DNA of 64,000 nucleotides from Delphinus delphis. Taxonomy: Eukaryota; Chordata; Mammalia; Artiodactyla; Delphinidae. Below are positions 47,666 through 58,541 of this stretch, in pieces; within the stretch, counting starts at the first letter, position 1; every line of letters starts with the position of its first letter. A program made the translations under genes and the position numbers. The DNA is taken from positions 86,203,604 to 86,267,603 of the forward strand of contig NC_082695.1 of the NCBI RefSeq assembly GCF_949987515.2, written 5' to 3'. The notes under the pieces were generated by a model. It saw only the letters and a list, made by a program, of their open reading frames with translations. It searched no databases and was not told where the DNA came from.

Positions 47666-49926
47666 AATGACTGGGCCTCCTCTCTCTCCAAAGAAGAGCG
47701 TAGAGATTCATTCCAACACAGAAAATATTGGCTTTCCTGTGGCATTTAAGTACATCTATCCAATGTGTGGGAAAATCCCACAGTCACTCTGTGGTTGCGG
47801 GTTCTAGGATGGAAATACAGCAACTAACTGAAGAGCTTGTGATCCCAGGGTTCACTACGGGGTCCTCATAGCTGTGTCCGTCTTAAGCCACGTCCACGGT
47901 TCAGAGTGGAGAGCGCTGGCCTCAGGAGAGCTGGAAGGGATTTCTCCAAACTTGTTCAAATTTGAACAGTGGGCAAGATGAATTAGTGTCCGTTTCATGG
48001 CTCGGGGCTTGGCCCCCTGCAAGCACATACAAAACAAACAATGTATTTGTTTCCATTTGTCATAAATTAGGAGTGTTTTCCTTTCCGGGAAGGTCAATCC
48101 TTTGTTTTCAATACCCACTCAAGTGAAAACTTCACTATTATGAAGCAATTCTATGGCAGGCTCTCCTTGAAAAGTGCTTTAAAATCATTTTGTGAATGAC
48201 TCCTCTCCATTACCCTGGGAGACAGGTGGGCGTTTTACAAATGGACAAACGTAGAATAAGCAGAAAGACCTGGCAGACCGCAGGCAAACGGCAGCGTGGC
48301 CCAAAGAGGGGTTCAATGTGCCTTTTTGCGATTCCCGAACCTCCAGCCTCTGGTCCGAAGTCTCGGCAGTGTACACGCAGCACCCGTCAGCCCAGAGCAG
48401 CATCACCACTACAAGAGCCATCTGGGAGTATGGTACCTGGTCTTCAGGTAAAATTCTATTACACTGATGGGCTGAACAACGGTTCCAGAGCAGCCCGATC
48501 TCATGGTCCCCATTTGCCCTTTAAGAAGCCCTCGCCTGTTCTGAGCCTATGATCGTGGCCGAGTGACTCAGAAAATGCCTTCTGAGACAGAGAGTCGCCC
48601 ATCTTTTCCTGCCAGTCAAGCTGAGACGACATCTGCGGCTGTACCAGGTCTGGAGGACCCGCATCCTCACATCCTAAGTGGAGCTCCATGAGTTCTGGGC
48701 CCTCAGCCAGAACATCTGAACCCCAGCTTGGCAATTTTGAAGGCAGAGGCCATTAGAGAAGGGCCCGGGCTCTCCCCACCCCACCTGGGAATCCAGGGAC
48801 GCGGGTCAGGCTCTGGAAGCTGAAGCTTGCCTCAGGTTTCTCAAACTTCCTGGTGACAAGGATTCCAGGGCCTCTGGTAAACACCCAGACCCTCAGGTGT
48901 CTGCCCTGGAGATTCCGTTGTTGCCCTGGGATGGGGCACAGGGCTCTGCAGTGGGCATGGGCACCCAGGCCATTCTATTCACCAGAAAGGTTTGGGAAAT
49001 AATAACCAATAGACCTGACTGGAAGCCAATGTTACAACCTGGGCAGGAAGTGAGCAAGTCATCAGACCTGTTGCAGCGAGATTTGCATACGTGCTGAGCC
49101 CCTTCCTTGCCCCAGGGACTGGGCCACAAACACTCCCAAAATACCTGTACCACCACCCAGCGTCCCAGGGAGCTCCACGCGGCTGTCAAAGACTCTTAGG
49201 GCAAAATGTTTCAAGATAGAACAATTGCAACTAAAGGAAAAGGTTTGCCTACGAGCAAACGGAGACCTAGTGTTAGTGTGTACTTGGTAGAGCTTAGGCT
49301 CAGCCAGCAGCCTGAGTGTGGTACCCGCACCAGCAGGCGTGTGTCAGCGCCCCGCTCAGGGCAGAGGGTGGTAAAAGGCTGATGAGGAAGTAAGTGCATT
49401 TGTTTCTTGAACAAAGATGGCCTCACACGCTACCATCTGGTGGCCCTAGTTTCTGGAGCTTGTTAAACGTCTGAACGAAGCTTCCCACCCAAACCGTACA
49501 CACATTTGTTTTGATAAGTGACAGGAATCACAAGAACACAAGCTTATCTTCATGGCTAATTCTGAAATAATGCTAATGTGTGCTCCTTATGCATAGTGTG
49601 CCTACTTCCAAAAATATTTCCAGGGAGCTTACAACCGAAATAGATATATACTCATGAAAATTTTTGAAAAAAAGTATTTAAGATGGAAGTCAGGTAAACA
49701 TGTAAAAGTTAAGTTTAAAAAATATAAAGTGAGTAAATAATTATACAAGCAGCCAGGCGTTTGATATTTACCATAATTGAGTTCTGAACTTGGCTCTGAG
49801 CTTCCTGGCAGTCAAGGCAAAAAGTGAAACCTGCTATATTCTAAGGATATTAGCGTTGTCAAGAAAGACAAATATTTTTCCAATTGTAAAGTTCTACACT
49901 TAATTTATGAAGCAGACACTTAACAT
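47666..49926. other. Unique sequence with possible MIR remnant
   Basis: At 48200-48260 a weak antisense MIR core is possible ('acaaatggacaaacgtagaa'). Frames at 48196-48552 (118 codons) and 48893-49189 overlap on opposite strands without domains. Near 49432 lies a CTCF-like motif listed separately. Confidence 0.45.
49432..49443 (-). promoter_or_regulatory. CTCF-like core motif
   Basis: The minus strand reads CCACCAGATGGT, 11 of 12 positions of the usual CCASYAGRKGGC core. Single cores are common by chance, and no binding data are available. Confidence 0.25.
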
Positions 49927-49943
49927 AAAAGACACTGAATAAG

Positions 49944-50279
49944 ACTTCCCTGGTGGCACAGTGGTTAAGAATCCGCCTGCCAATGCAGGGGACAAGGGTT
50001 CGAGCCCTGGTCCAGGAAGATCCCACATGCTGCGGAGCAACTAAGCCCTGTGCGCCACAACTACTGAGCCTGTGCCCTAGAGCCCGCGAGCCACAACTAC
50101 TGAAGCCCATGTGCCTAGAGCCCATGCTCCGCAACAAGAGAAGCCACTGCAATGAGAAGCCCGCGCACCGCAACGAAGAGTAGTCCCCGCTCGCTGCAAC
50201 TAGAGAAAGCCTGCGCGCAGCAATGAAGACCCAACACAGCCAAAAAAAAAATTTTTTTAATAAATTAAATTAAAAAAAA
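49944..50279 (+). mobile_element. CHR-type SINE, long form
   Basis: A long-form copy: 'acttccctggtggcacagtg' head, Pol III boxes around 'gggttcgagccctggtcc', repeated 'gccacaactactgaagcc' units, and an A/T-rich tail of about 50 bases. An imperfect duplication, AAAAGAC at 49927-49933 and 50280-50286, flanks it. Confidence 0.93.
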
Positions 50280-50286
50280 AAAAGAC

Positions 50287-52649
50287 TGAGTGGATATAGA
50301 AAACTGCAGGAGGTTGGCAGAAAGGGAATCCAAAAAGGAATGAAAACTCCCCTTAGGATTTTGCCAAATCTGGCTTGGTTTTCATGGGTTTACACCTAAG
50401 GTTTTCAAAAAGAGCTGTGGTTCCTAGAGAATCAATTATTATAGTGATGCAAACCTAGGGTTTGGTTTCCTCTCTGTGAAAACGACAAAGTCCCTTAAAA
50501 ATATATGTATATAATTAAACCTATTTACAACCCTGAGCAAAAATTCAGCTCGCCTTCCACATTTGCAAATTAGGACAGACCCAGAGTTAGACAGATACAC
50601 AACTAAGCCTAAAAGATTTCCGATAACCAAACATTTTAGTAAAAACATAAAGTAAAATCTGGACCATCCTGTTGGTATTGCTTTGGGACTATATTCCAGG
50701 TCCAGGTTAAAGCAAATTTGCATTTGGTACACTTTCTAAAATCATTCCTTTTAGGATCAAACCAACCAGCACAATGCATCACTTTCCTGCTGACAAAAGT
50801 TTAAAGATCTTGACTTTTCAAGTTGCCACAAAACCTTCATACATCTTCCACTCGCTCATACATCATGTGCCCAAATTTCATATTTTGCAATGGCAGTGTA
50901 CTATTGTTTGAAATATTTTGCTCTTTATTTTTTCTGGTAATTCATTGCTTTCCTTTGTGTTTACCCTATGCAAGCACCTATGCTGTTTTGTGTTTATTGC
51001 CTCAGGGGAGAATTCCACAAAGGCAGAAAAAAGAATCTGTGAACGTCTTCTGGCTCACTTGCGCCAAAAACGTAGTCCCTCAGAGGAACGAATAAGCAAG
51101 CCAAGACACACAGAAGATTTGGAGAAGAGGTGGGAGATAGGCATCTCTCCCCAATCGTCCACTGCAACACACCCTTAGACTGGATAAAATTTCACTAGCT
51201 TGTAGGGAAAGAGAAGAAAGATGCACAAGAAAAGATGAGAGTACAGTTGCAGGTAGGTTCCTGGGAGGCTGTAAGGTCTGAAAGAAGTTTGTAAGATCCA
51301 GAGTTTCCAGACACCTAAGGCAGGTCGTCAGGACAAGACTCCAGAGGGAGCGTATGCAAAGCAGGTCCGGGTCAGCAGGTCCATGGTGCCCCACGGAGAT
51401 TCCTGTCCTCTGGTATGTGGCAAAAGCAAGGAAGAAAGATTCCCGTGCCCTAAAGTGCCACGGGAGTCACAGCAGAGAGAGACCATCAGGCGAGCCCCAG
51501 ATGGAACCACGGCCAGCACAGCTGCTCCCAGGCAGGCAGGTGGCTCCGGACAGAGGACACAGGCTTTCCTCAACATCTGGGCGATGCTGTGAAGAATGCT
51601 GGGGTGGATTCAAGGGGCCAAGTGACTCTCACTAAGTTTCTGCCGCTACCAGAGAAAGGGCAGTTGACTTGGAAACTTGATCAGTTACTAAAAACTAAAG
51701 ACTTTTCTATTCCTTGGCCAAGATTTTGGGAACCAAGAGTTGTACCTCCTACAAGTAACAGTCGACAGCATCGAACCTGCTGGAAGTAACTCATCGTGAC
51801 CAGTGAGTTTCAGTTTCATTTCTGGGCAGAACCATCCACAAATTCAAGTGTCCCTTAGCTGACAAGGCCAATGCTCTCAGGCCAGAACGTCATGTTCCTC
51901 ATACTTGAACAGCCAGACCCACATCCACTTACTCTCTTTCTGTGTATTTTGTGGTCTGGTGCCTAGAGCAAGAAGTACAGACATGGAGGACAGGGGTCAC
52001 ACCTGCATCCAAACACCACCTCCCCTCGGAGCCCTGTTTTAATTCTCTTCATTGTTCATGTTCCCTTCACAATGGTGTTATTAATAGTTACCTCTAGGAC
52101 TTGACACTAAACAATGCCATGGAGAGATCTCTGGGGAGAGATAGCTTCCGGAAGATCTCCTTTCTAAGCCAAGAATTCTTGGAGTGGGAAAGGGCAGCTC
52201 TTTCTCTCTTCCAAACCCACTGTTCCATTCCAGCTGGGAAGCAGTGTCTTCTCCAGGATGTGCTTCTCGGGTGATGGATGGCCAGCCACCTCCGAGGCAG
52301 GGATTGAGAGTTCTAAGCAAATGTGATCTTTTAATCCACGTACTGAAAACCTCCTGCTTCCCCTTTGGAAATGGCACGTGAGGTGTCCCAAGAGCACTGG
52401 GGAGACGGAAGAGAGGATGAACATTTCCAGGAGAATCACAGGCGAAAACCAGCTTGGAGCTGCTGGCCCCCACTGGTGCTTTCTTCAGAAAATTATTTGG
52501 GTAAGTCACAAAGCCAGACACGTGGATTGATTTTGTTGGTTGTCGTATTTCTCTTTCCATGCTCATTATTATCCTCAACTCATCCCTGCCTGAGCATTTC
52601 CTCTTATAATCATTGTTCACATTGAACTGGTAGGAAGTGAAGATTTGTT
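50287..52649. other. Unique sequence, no gene recognised
   Basis: No repeat family recognised. The 193-codon minus-strand frame at 52081-52662 is the longest outside low-complexity DNA. It has no domain or signal, and frames on the other strand overlap it. Nothing supports an exon. Confidence 0.5.
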
Positions 52650-52659
52650 TCCTTCTGGT

Positions 52660-52883
52660 CATAGCCCGTCAGTGCCGGTCTTCTTGCCTGTTCACATATC
52701 CTACCCTCTCCTTCTACTCCCAGCGCCATCCGACTAATCGTCTCAAACCTGGATCCAGTAACAACTCATCTGCCTCCCTCCAGCCCCCTCTGCATCCAAT
52801 CCGCTCTGCTTTCAACTCCTAGGTCACTCGCCTCTAATCACTGCCTGATCTCACCACTCGCGATCGCCTGCCGTAAGTAAATC
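52660..52883 (+). repeat. Possible L2 fragment
   Basis: Pyrimidine-rich text with loose resemblance to L2 ORF2 DNA ('ccctctgcatccaatccgct', 'ctctaatcactgcctgatct'). It is interrupted by the young SINE. The call is weak. Confidence 0.4.
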
Positions 52884-52893
52884 AAGATTTTAG

Positions 52894-53100
52894 GGCTTCC
52901 CTGGTGGCGCAGTGGTTGGGAGTCTGCCTGCCGATGCAGGAGACGCGGGTTCGTGCCCCGGTCCGGGAAGATCCCACGTGCCGCGGAGCGGCTGGGCCTG
53001 TGAACCATGGCCGCTGAGCCTGCGCGTCCGGAGCCTGTGCTCCGCAACGGGAGAGGCCACAACAGTGAGAGGCCCGCGTACCGCCAAAAAAAAAAAAAAA
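52894..53100 (+). mobile_element. Young cetacean CHR-type SINE with perfect target duplication
   Basis: A compact copy of about 207 bp. It has an A box in 'tggcgcagtgg' (52905-52915), a B box in 'ggttcgtgcc' (52948-52957) and the diagnostic 'gagcggctgggcctgtg' block. A run of 'aacgggagaggccacaacag' leads to a pure A tail. An identical 10-bp duplication, AAGATTTTAG, lies at 52884-52893 and 53101-53110. The intact CpG sites, uninterrupted A tail and perfect duplication all indicate a recent insertion. Confidence 0.97.
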
Positions 53101-53110
53101 AAGATTTTAG

Positions 53111-53384
53111 GCCAAGAGGCCTCTTATGTCCCTTTATGGATGCTCTGCTCCAACTAGACTAGTCAACGTGCTAGTTGACTAGCACCTAGAGACTCTCATC
53201 TCTTCTCTGCACCAGGGTCACAGAGCAAACCCTGCGGAGGCTAACAAGAGTCTCCAGGGGGCTCCCCCAGGACACCTCATGGCTTGAGGCAAGTGGCAGA
53301 TCCTCCACGGATGTTCTCTAAGACCCGTTTCCATTGCAAAGCTGTAAGTCCCCCTGCCATGCCTCTGCTCATGCAAATTTCCCA
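53111..53384. other. Unique sequence with a short perfect hairpin
   Basis: A 9-bp perfect inverted repeat, CTAGTCAAC (53159-53167) and GTTGACTAG (53174-53182), has a 6-base loop. No T-rich run follows, so it is not a Pol III-type terminator. Nothing else recognised. Confidence 0.5.
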
Positions 53385-53540
53385 TCTGAATGTTCCCCTG
53401 CCTCAGTTTCCTCATCTACAGAATGGGTATCCTAACAGCACCACCTTGAAAATTGACCAGACTTAGACAAAACTATTCCTATCAAGCATTTAGAACAGTG
53501 CCTGTGTCATAGTAGGATCTCAGCAAATGATAGCTTTATT
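53385..53540 (+). repeat. MIR SINE fragment
   Basis: Core 'cctcagtttcctcatctaca' and 'gaatgggtatcctaacagca', with 'agaacagtgcctgtgtcata' and 'tctcagcaaatgatagc' in the 3' part. Confidence 0.88.
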
Positions 53541-54306
53541 CTTCTTCTTCTTATTATTATCTCATCATTACTTCCTTCAAACACCAGCCCACCTCCACCA
53601 CTTCCGGGAAGTCTCCCAGGACAACTGTCATCTATGGTAATCTCTGCTTCTCAGGAACCAACAGCATCAGTTGCGTCTTCCTTTCACTTGACGGGCAATC
53701 ATGCACACCCTTCAAAGAGTATTCTGGTACCCAGAGGCTATCTAACTTGTGAGGTGATCTCTCTAACCAGATCCTGGAGGGCACTCCAGGCTGGACTGCT
53801 CTGTAAGCACCGTAGTACCTTCCACAATGCTCCATCCATTGCTGCACAGCTGGAGTTACAAATAATGGAAACTCTCAAGGGAATGTCAAGTGTCCTGCTG
53901 TGCCCAGAAATGGGCACCCCAGGTGAGCTGTAAGCTGAAAACCGAGAAATTGACTTCAGAGAAGGTCAAATGGTCACTGACACACCCACTTCCTGGGTGC
54001 TGTTCTGTGAGCAGAGGGTCCCCTTGGCTGCTTGATCCACTTATGGGGGGAATAAAGCCTGGAGACTTGGGGGAACTTCAGGTTTGGGGACCTTCTTTAA
54101 ATTCTGCACGCTATTCATGGTTTCCCTTCTCTAACCAGCGAATTCTGTATCATCTGTCAATAGCGACCCATCTCAACATATAATGTGCTTGAAAGAAAAA
54201 AGGAGGGAGAGAAAGAGACCAGGGTGCGAGGGCGGTGGTCATTCCTGGAGTTTAATGCGACTCAAACACTCAGTGCTCAGTGTGTCCTCAGGGAAACATC
54301 AGTCTT
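53541..54306. other. Unique non-coding sequence
   Basis: A short ATTATT/TTCTTC run lies near 53538-53565. Overlapping frames of 71-99 codons have no domain. Confidence 0.45.
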
Positions 54307-54318
54307 AAAAGAATTACA

Positions 54319-54508
54319 GGGACTTCCCTGGTGGCGCTGTGGTCAGGACTCCGCACTCCCGATGCAGGGGGCCCGGTTCCGTCAGTGGTCAGGGAAGTAG
54401 ATACCACATGCCGCAACTAAGAGTTCGCATGCCACAGCTAAGGAGCCCGCCTGCCACAACTAAGACCCGGTGCAACCAAATAAATTAATTAAATTAAATT
54501 AACTTAAA
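54319..54508 (+). mobile_element. CHR-type SINE, short diverged form, clean target duplication
   Basis: Head 'gggacttccctggtggcgct' with a diverged second tRNA arm ('cccggttccgtcagtggtca'), a shortened body of 'gccacaactaag' units, and an AATTAAATTAAATT tail. A perfect 12-bp duplication, AAAAGAATTACA, lies at 54307-54318 and 54511-54522, extending to 14 bp if the preceding TT is counted. The B box is damaged. Confidence 0.92.
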
Positions 54509-54522
54509 TTAAAAGAATTACA

Positions 54523-55416
54523 TCAGTCTCAGAAGACACCACTGCCAGGAAGAAGCACACCATAGCAGCCCGTCAGCAGGCTGGTTCTACTTACCTGAGA
54601 AGATCAAACGCACAGAAACACGTGAATCATCCACCCAGATCTTCTACTGAGTAGAGCCTTGTGGGAAGATTGACAAGTCTGCAGCCCAAAGTTCTTTGTC
54701 CATAAAAGTTGAATAAGAACAGGCAGCTTCTGCTTCTCTTGACCTCAACTCTGCTTTAGCAGAAACAGCTTAAAGAAAAACACCTGACACTAATATTTTC
54801 CATAAGCAGCCAGAAAGTCCTTTGTAAAAGCTGCTGCAAAAAAAGGAGCCGTTTACCTCCTGGGACATCCATGGCGTAAACACCTTTCAGACAATACATG
54901 TCAGAGCCCACGGGTAAGCACCAGATTATCCCAGGAGAAAGCCCCCTTTCTCAGGGTCTTCATTTTGGTCGATTTTCTGGCAGATCTTTCCAGATGATCA
55001 TGTCTTTACTCTATAGTGATCTTAGGAAGTTGGAAGCCTTAGTTCTTTAAAATGGAAAGAAATGATCATCCCAGCAACAATATACTGTCACAGTAGGTGG
55101 TCCGTTGTAGTAATAACCCATTGAACTTGGGATAGAAAGAGGACTCTGCTTTTCCACTATGGTGATGGATTTTTGAAGCCCTGTTGGGGAAAACAGCATA
55201 AAGTTTTGCTGTAGCTTTCTGGGGGAAAGCCTTTGGCCATAACAAAAGTAATTTTATGCTAAAACAGCCCATGTGAGATCTCCTTACCCAGCAGAGCTAA
55301 CCAAGGACCTTTCAGAAGAGCCAACATAGATATTCTGAAGACAGAATGTTCTCAGTGGTCCTGGAAGATTAAGTCCTTGACAGTGAGATCAATGGCTTGC
55401 AAAGGAGCCCCTCGAT
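54523..55416. other. Unique non-coding sequence
   Basis: No repeat or exon recognised. Confidence 0.5.
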
Positions 55417-55628
55417 CAGGATTCCTCAATCTCGGCACTCTTGACACATTGAGCTGGATGGTTCCTTGTGTGAGGGCTGTCCTGTGCGTTGTAGGAGGTT
55501 TCCCAGCATCCAGAGCTTCGACCCACCAAATAGAGTAGCACCTCCTAGTGGTGACAACCAAAAGTGTCCACAGCGCTTGCCAAATGTCCTCTGAGGGGCA
55601 AAATGGGCCACCTGTTGGGAACCACTGC
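55417..55628 (-). mobile_element. MER20-type hAT-Charlie MITE
   Basis: Antisense to the consensus. It runs from 'ctcaatctcggcactcttga' through 'gagggctgtcctgtgcgttg' and 'caaaagtgtccacagcgctt' to 'cacctgttgggaaccactg'. At 212 bp it is near the 219 bp I remember for MER20. The flanking 8-mers agree at only four of eight positions, so the duplication has decayed. MER20 copies carry regulatory sites in other mammals, as reported for endometrial cells. Confidence 0.9.
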
Positions 55629-57531
55629 CTTAAGTTAACAGGAAGATCTCCTTCCTTTGGGACACCAGATTTCAGCCAATGCCTGTCACCTGACTAAATG
55701 AAGCAGCACTTTTTGCCATTATCACACTTTGGCTTTGGGTAAAGGGGATGGAAAGACTATCCCCTCAGGTTCTTCCAAGAGACTTTCCAACAGAACTTCC
55801 TAATAAACCGGTGATCCCACGGCTTCCAGGCCTCCTCATGTTTCATGCGTGGGACGCAGCCCAATGGCACTCGATCCTGCCTTGTGAATAACTCTTTCAT
55901 CCTCCCCAGGGAACAAATTCTCTGGCTTTCGAAGGACACCAGACAGGTTGCTTAATGATCACTGGGACATTGTGGCCCAGATTTTTTAAATGAAACACAC
56001 ATAAATATCCTGAATCTGGGGGTTATTTCTCTCTAGTCCTGGTGGCCTCTCTCATCTTAAAATAATTTACAGGAATTCTGCAACGATAGTAGGGCCGGGG
56101 TTGTTTTTTCTCTCACCACTTTACAGAGATACTTATCAAAAGCCCAAACAAGGGGCCATAAATCGCTGGCTTCCCTGGTCAGTGCACAGCGTTCTGAGTC
56201 CCATGTGGTCCATCAAGGGTCACTTGGTGAGAGGCCAACTGCCAGACATCCTCCCTCATCGCTTTTTTAATTTCCTCTCTTCCTTCCTTTATTCTCAGAG
56301 ATGCTACGTCTTTAAATAAAAGGCCATGCACGACTTTACAGGGAATTACATTTTAAATAAAATATTCCTGAATTTAAAGAGGAAGAAAAAGAAGGAAAGG
56401 GCGGAGGGGGGTGGTGGGGAAGAGGAGAAAAAGCAAAGCCTTGTCTTGATACCTTGCCTGGATTCTCGGCTCGGGCGTTGGCCGGGTTCCCGCTCCGTTA
56501 GTCTGCACGATCGGTGATTTCAGACGCCTCGTCAATGGCACCAACGCCAAACAGAAGAGGACGGGCTCACCGGCTCTTTTCTGGAGGCCTTGCTATTTCC
56601 AGGAAATGCGTTGCTTCTGCCTGTCGAGCGCTCTCCTCGTTTCATGTCTGGCATCTTCCAGGAGAACCACTCTCCCTCTGGAGCCGGCTGCACGTGCGGG
56701 GCGCAGGTGGCCAAGGACACGTCGCCGTGGCGTCCCCCTTCCCCTCCAGAAGCTCGCTCTCCTCTAGCTACTTCACAATCTATTGTGCCCAAGGCCGAAG
56801 ACAGCCCAGGCCCCTGAGGATAACTCCTTCACCTTGAACACCTGAAGCCCCGTCAGTAGGAATCAAAACATTCTGCCTGACAGATGACCTGGTTGAAATT
56901 TCATCTCCTTTTTCGGATTTATGAAAAATCAGGCATCTCATGGCTTCCTATGAAAGCAATCTGATATGGAGATGTCATTCCTTCTTCTGACACGTATCAT
57001 AGCTGGACCAGGAACCCTTGGTCCTCTCACTTCTACCATCTGTGATGTTGTGACCTGCTGGGTGGATTAACCCGTAAATGGCTGCTGTGGAAATTCTGAG
57101 CGAGAACATTTTATTTTAAGACACCAAGTGATCCCACATGTGTGCTTGGGTTCTGTTTTCAACAGAGTGCAGTTTCCCTGAAGACAAGGACTTACATGAA
57201 GTTCTTTATCCTTTTTTACGGTGTTATTGGTGCACTATGTCTATATTTTTTTCCCTTAAATTGGGACGTGGGTGATAAGTTTCCACTCCTAGTCTGAATC
57301 AGGTTCACAGTGTACAGTAGTCCCTACGTGGGGGTGGTCCTTCAGTCCGTGGCTTCAACCATGTCTGTAGGAACGCCTCTCACACGGGCAGAGAACAATC
57401 TGTCCCCAGTCCATGGTCATGACAAGATATGACTGAGGTGAGGAAGGAGTTTATGTCCAAAACTAATATGGACTCCTCCCTTGTTTGTTAAAACACCGTC
57501 AATAGTGTACAGAATTTTGGCGGAGAGAATA
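55629..57531. other. Unique sequence, no gene recognised
   Basis: A purine-rich run lies at 56379-56432. Between 56460 and 56820 the DNA is CpG-richer, and frames of 75-107 codons overlap on both strands; no exon can be supported. Confidence 0.5.
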
Positions 57532-57545
57532 TATTGATGTAAGCT

Positions 57546-57752
57546 TTTTTTTTTAATAAAGTAATTTTTTTTGCCTTTTCCCCCTTTATTTATTTATTTT
57601 TTAATTGAAGTACAGTTTTTTGGTTTTGTTTTTGTTTCTTTTTGCCACACCGCACGGCTTGCAGGATCTTAGTTCTCTGACCAGGGATTGAACCCAGGCT
57701 CCCGCAATGAAAGCGCCAAGTCCTAACAACTGGACCCCAAGAGAATTCCCAG
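57546..57752 (-). mobile_element. CHR-type SINE, older short form, antisense
   Basis: Antisense tail 'tttatttatttattttttaa', then 'tagttctctgaccagggatt' and 'gaacccaggctcccgcaatg', and the reversed head 'aagagaattcccag'. A 15-bp imperfect duplication brackets it: 'tattgatgtaagctt' at 57532-57546 and 'tactgacgtaagcct' at 57753-57767. Divergence marks an old insertion. Confidence 0.85.
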
Positions 57753-57767
57753 TACTGACGTAAGCCT

Positions 57768-58500
57768 GAATGAAAACCCAAGAAAGTAATTATGAAGTGA
57801 CTGGAAAATTCAAGGAATGAAAAGATGGGCCACAAATCTGGGTGAAAGGAGAGAAATCGGAGGGCACCTTATTAAAATCCTACTTGTCTGATCTTACTTA
57901 TTGTTACCAGCAATAAAGTCAGTACTACAGTCACCTCCTATTGCATTCAGCTAATCTTATCCCTGGGACAAAACAAGTACGAATTCTACATCTAAAAGTA
58001 GCTCATTTCTCGTAGGAAGGAAAACATGAGACAGAGGGGGGTATCTGTGCTTTACTGAAGGGTGATGTGAATGAGGTGATGACAAAAGGAAATGCTGAAC
58101 ATGAAAGCTGCTGGGATTGTCAACACAAAAATAGAGTCAAAAGCAATCAATCATCCTCAAAAACAACAGCAAAAGTTTTCTTGATTTAGAAAGTGATCAT
58201 TTCATCAAAACTTGTCTCTCTTTTTTTATTTAAGGCTCTCCAGCCTCACGCTAAGAAAGTATAAGGTAGATCCAGATTCTTCCGAACCAGATGAGATCAC
58301 TGGGATACGAACTTTTCACAGGATTTAGGAAAATGCAAACATTTTAACTCCAAAAAAAAAATTTAAACAATTTTATTAGTATCTGCTCTTATTACCTGTT
58401 ATTAAATTCTTTTTGGAAAACAAAAGAAGCAGGAGGAATTAAGGAAATTGAAGGACAATGAGGAAGAAGTAAGGAAGGGAAGGAGGACAGAAAAAAACAA
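57768..58500. other. Unique AT-rich sequence
   Basis: No repeat or exon recognised. Confidence 0.45.
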
Positions 58501-58541
58501 GGGAGGAAGGGAGGGAGGGAGGGAGGGAGGGAGGGAGGGAC
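58501..58541. repeat. (GGGA)n microsatellite
   Basis: About ten GGGA units in a run, preceded by a longer purine-rich leader from 58462. It creates the 'PPSLPPSLPP' minus-strand frames. The G-runs could form a G-quadruplex. Confidence 0.95.

Noticed and set aside
52081..52662. 193-codon minus-strand frame
   Set aside because: No domain, no start or splice context, and other frames overlap it on the plus strand. Chance is the simplest explanation.
52905..52957. tRNA-like promoter boxes
   Set aside because: They belong to the tRNA-derived head of a SINE. There is no cloverleaf with a functional anticodon, so no tRNA gene is called.
53159..53182. Transcription terminator hairpin
   Set aside because: No T-run follows, and intrinsic terminators of this kind are a bacterial feature.
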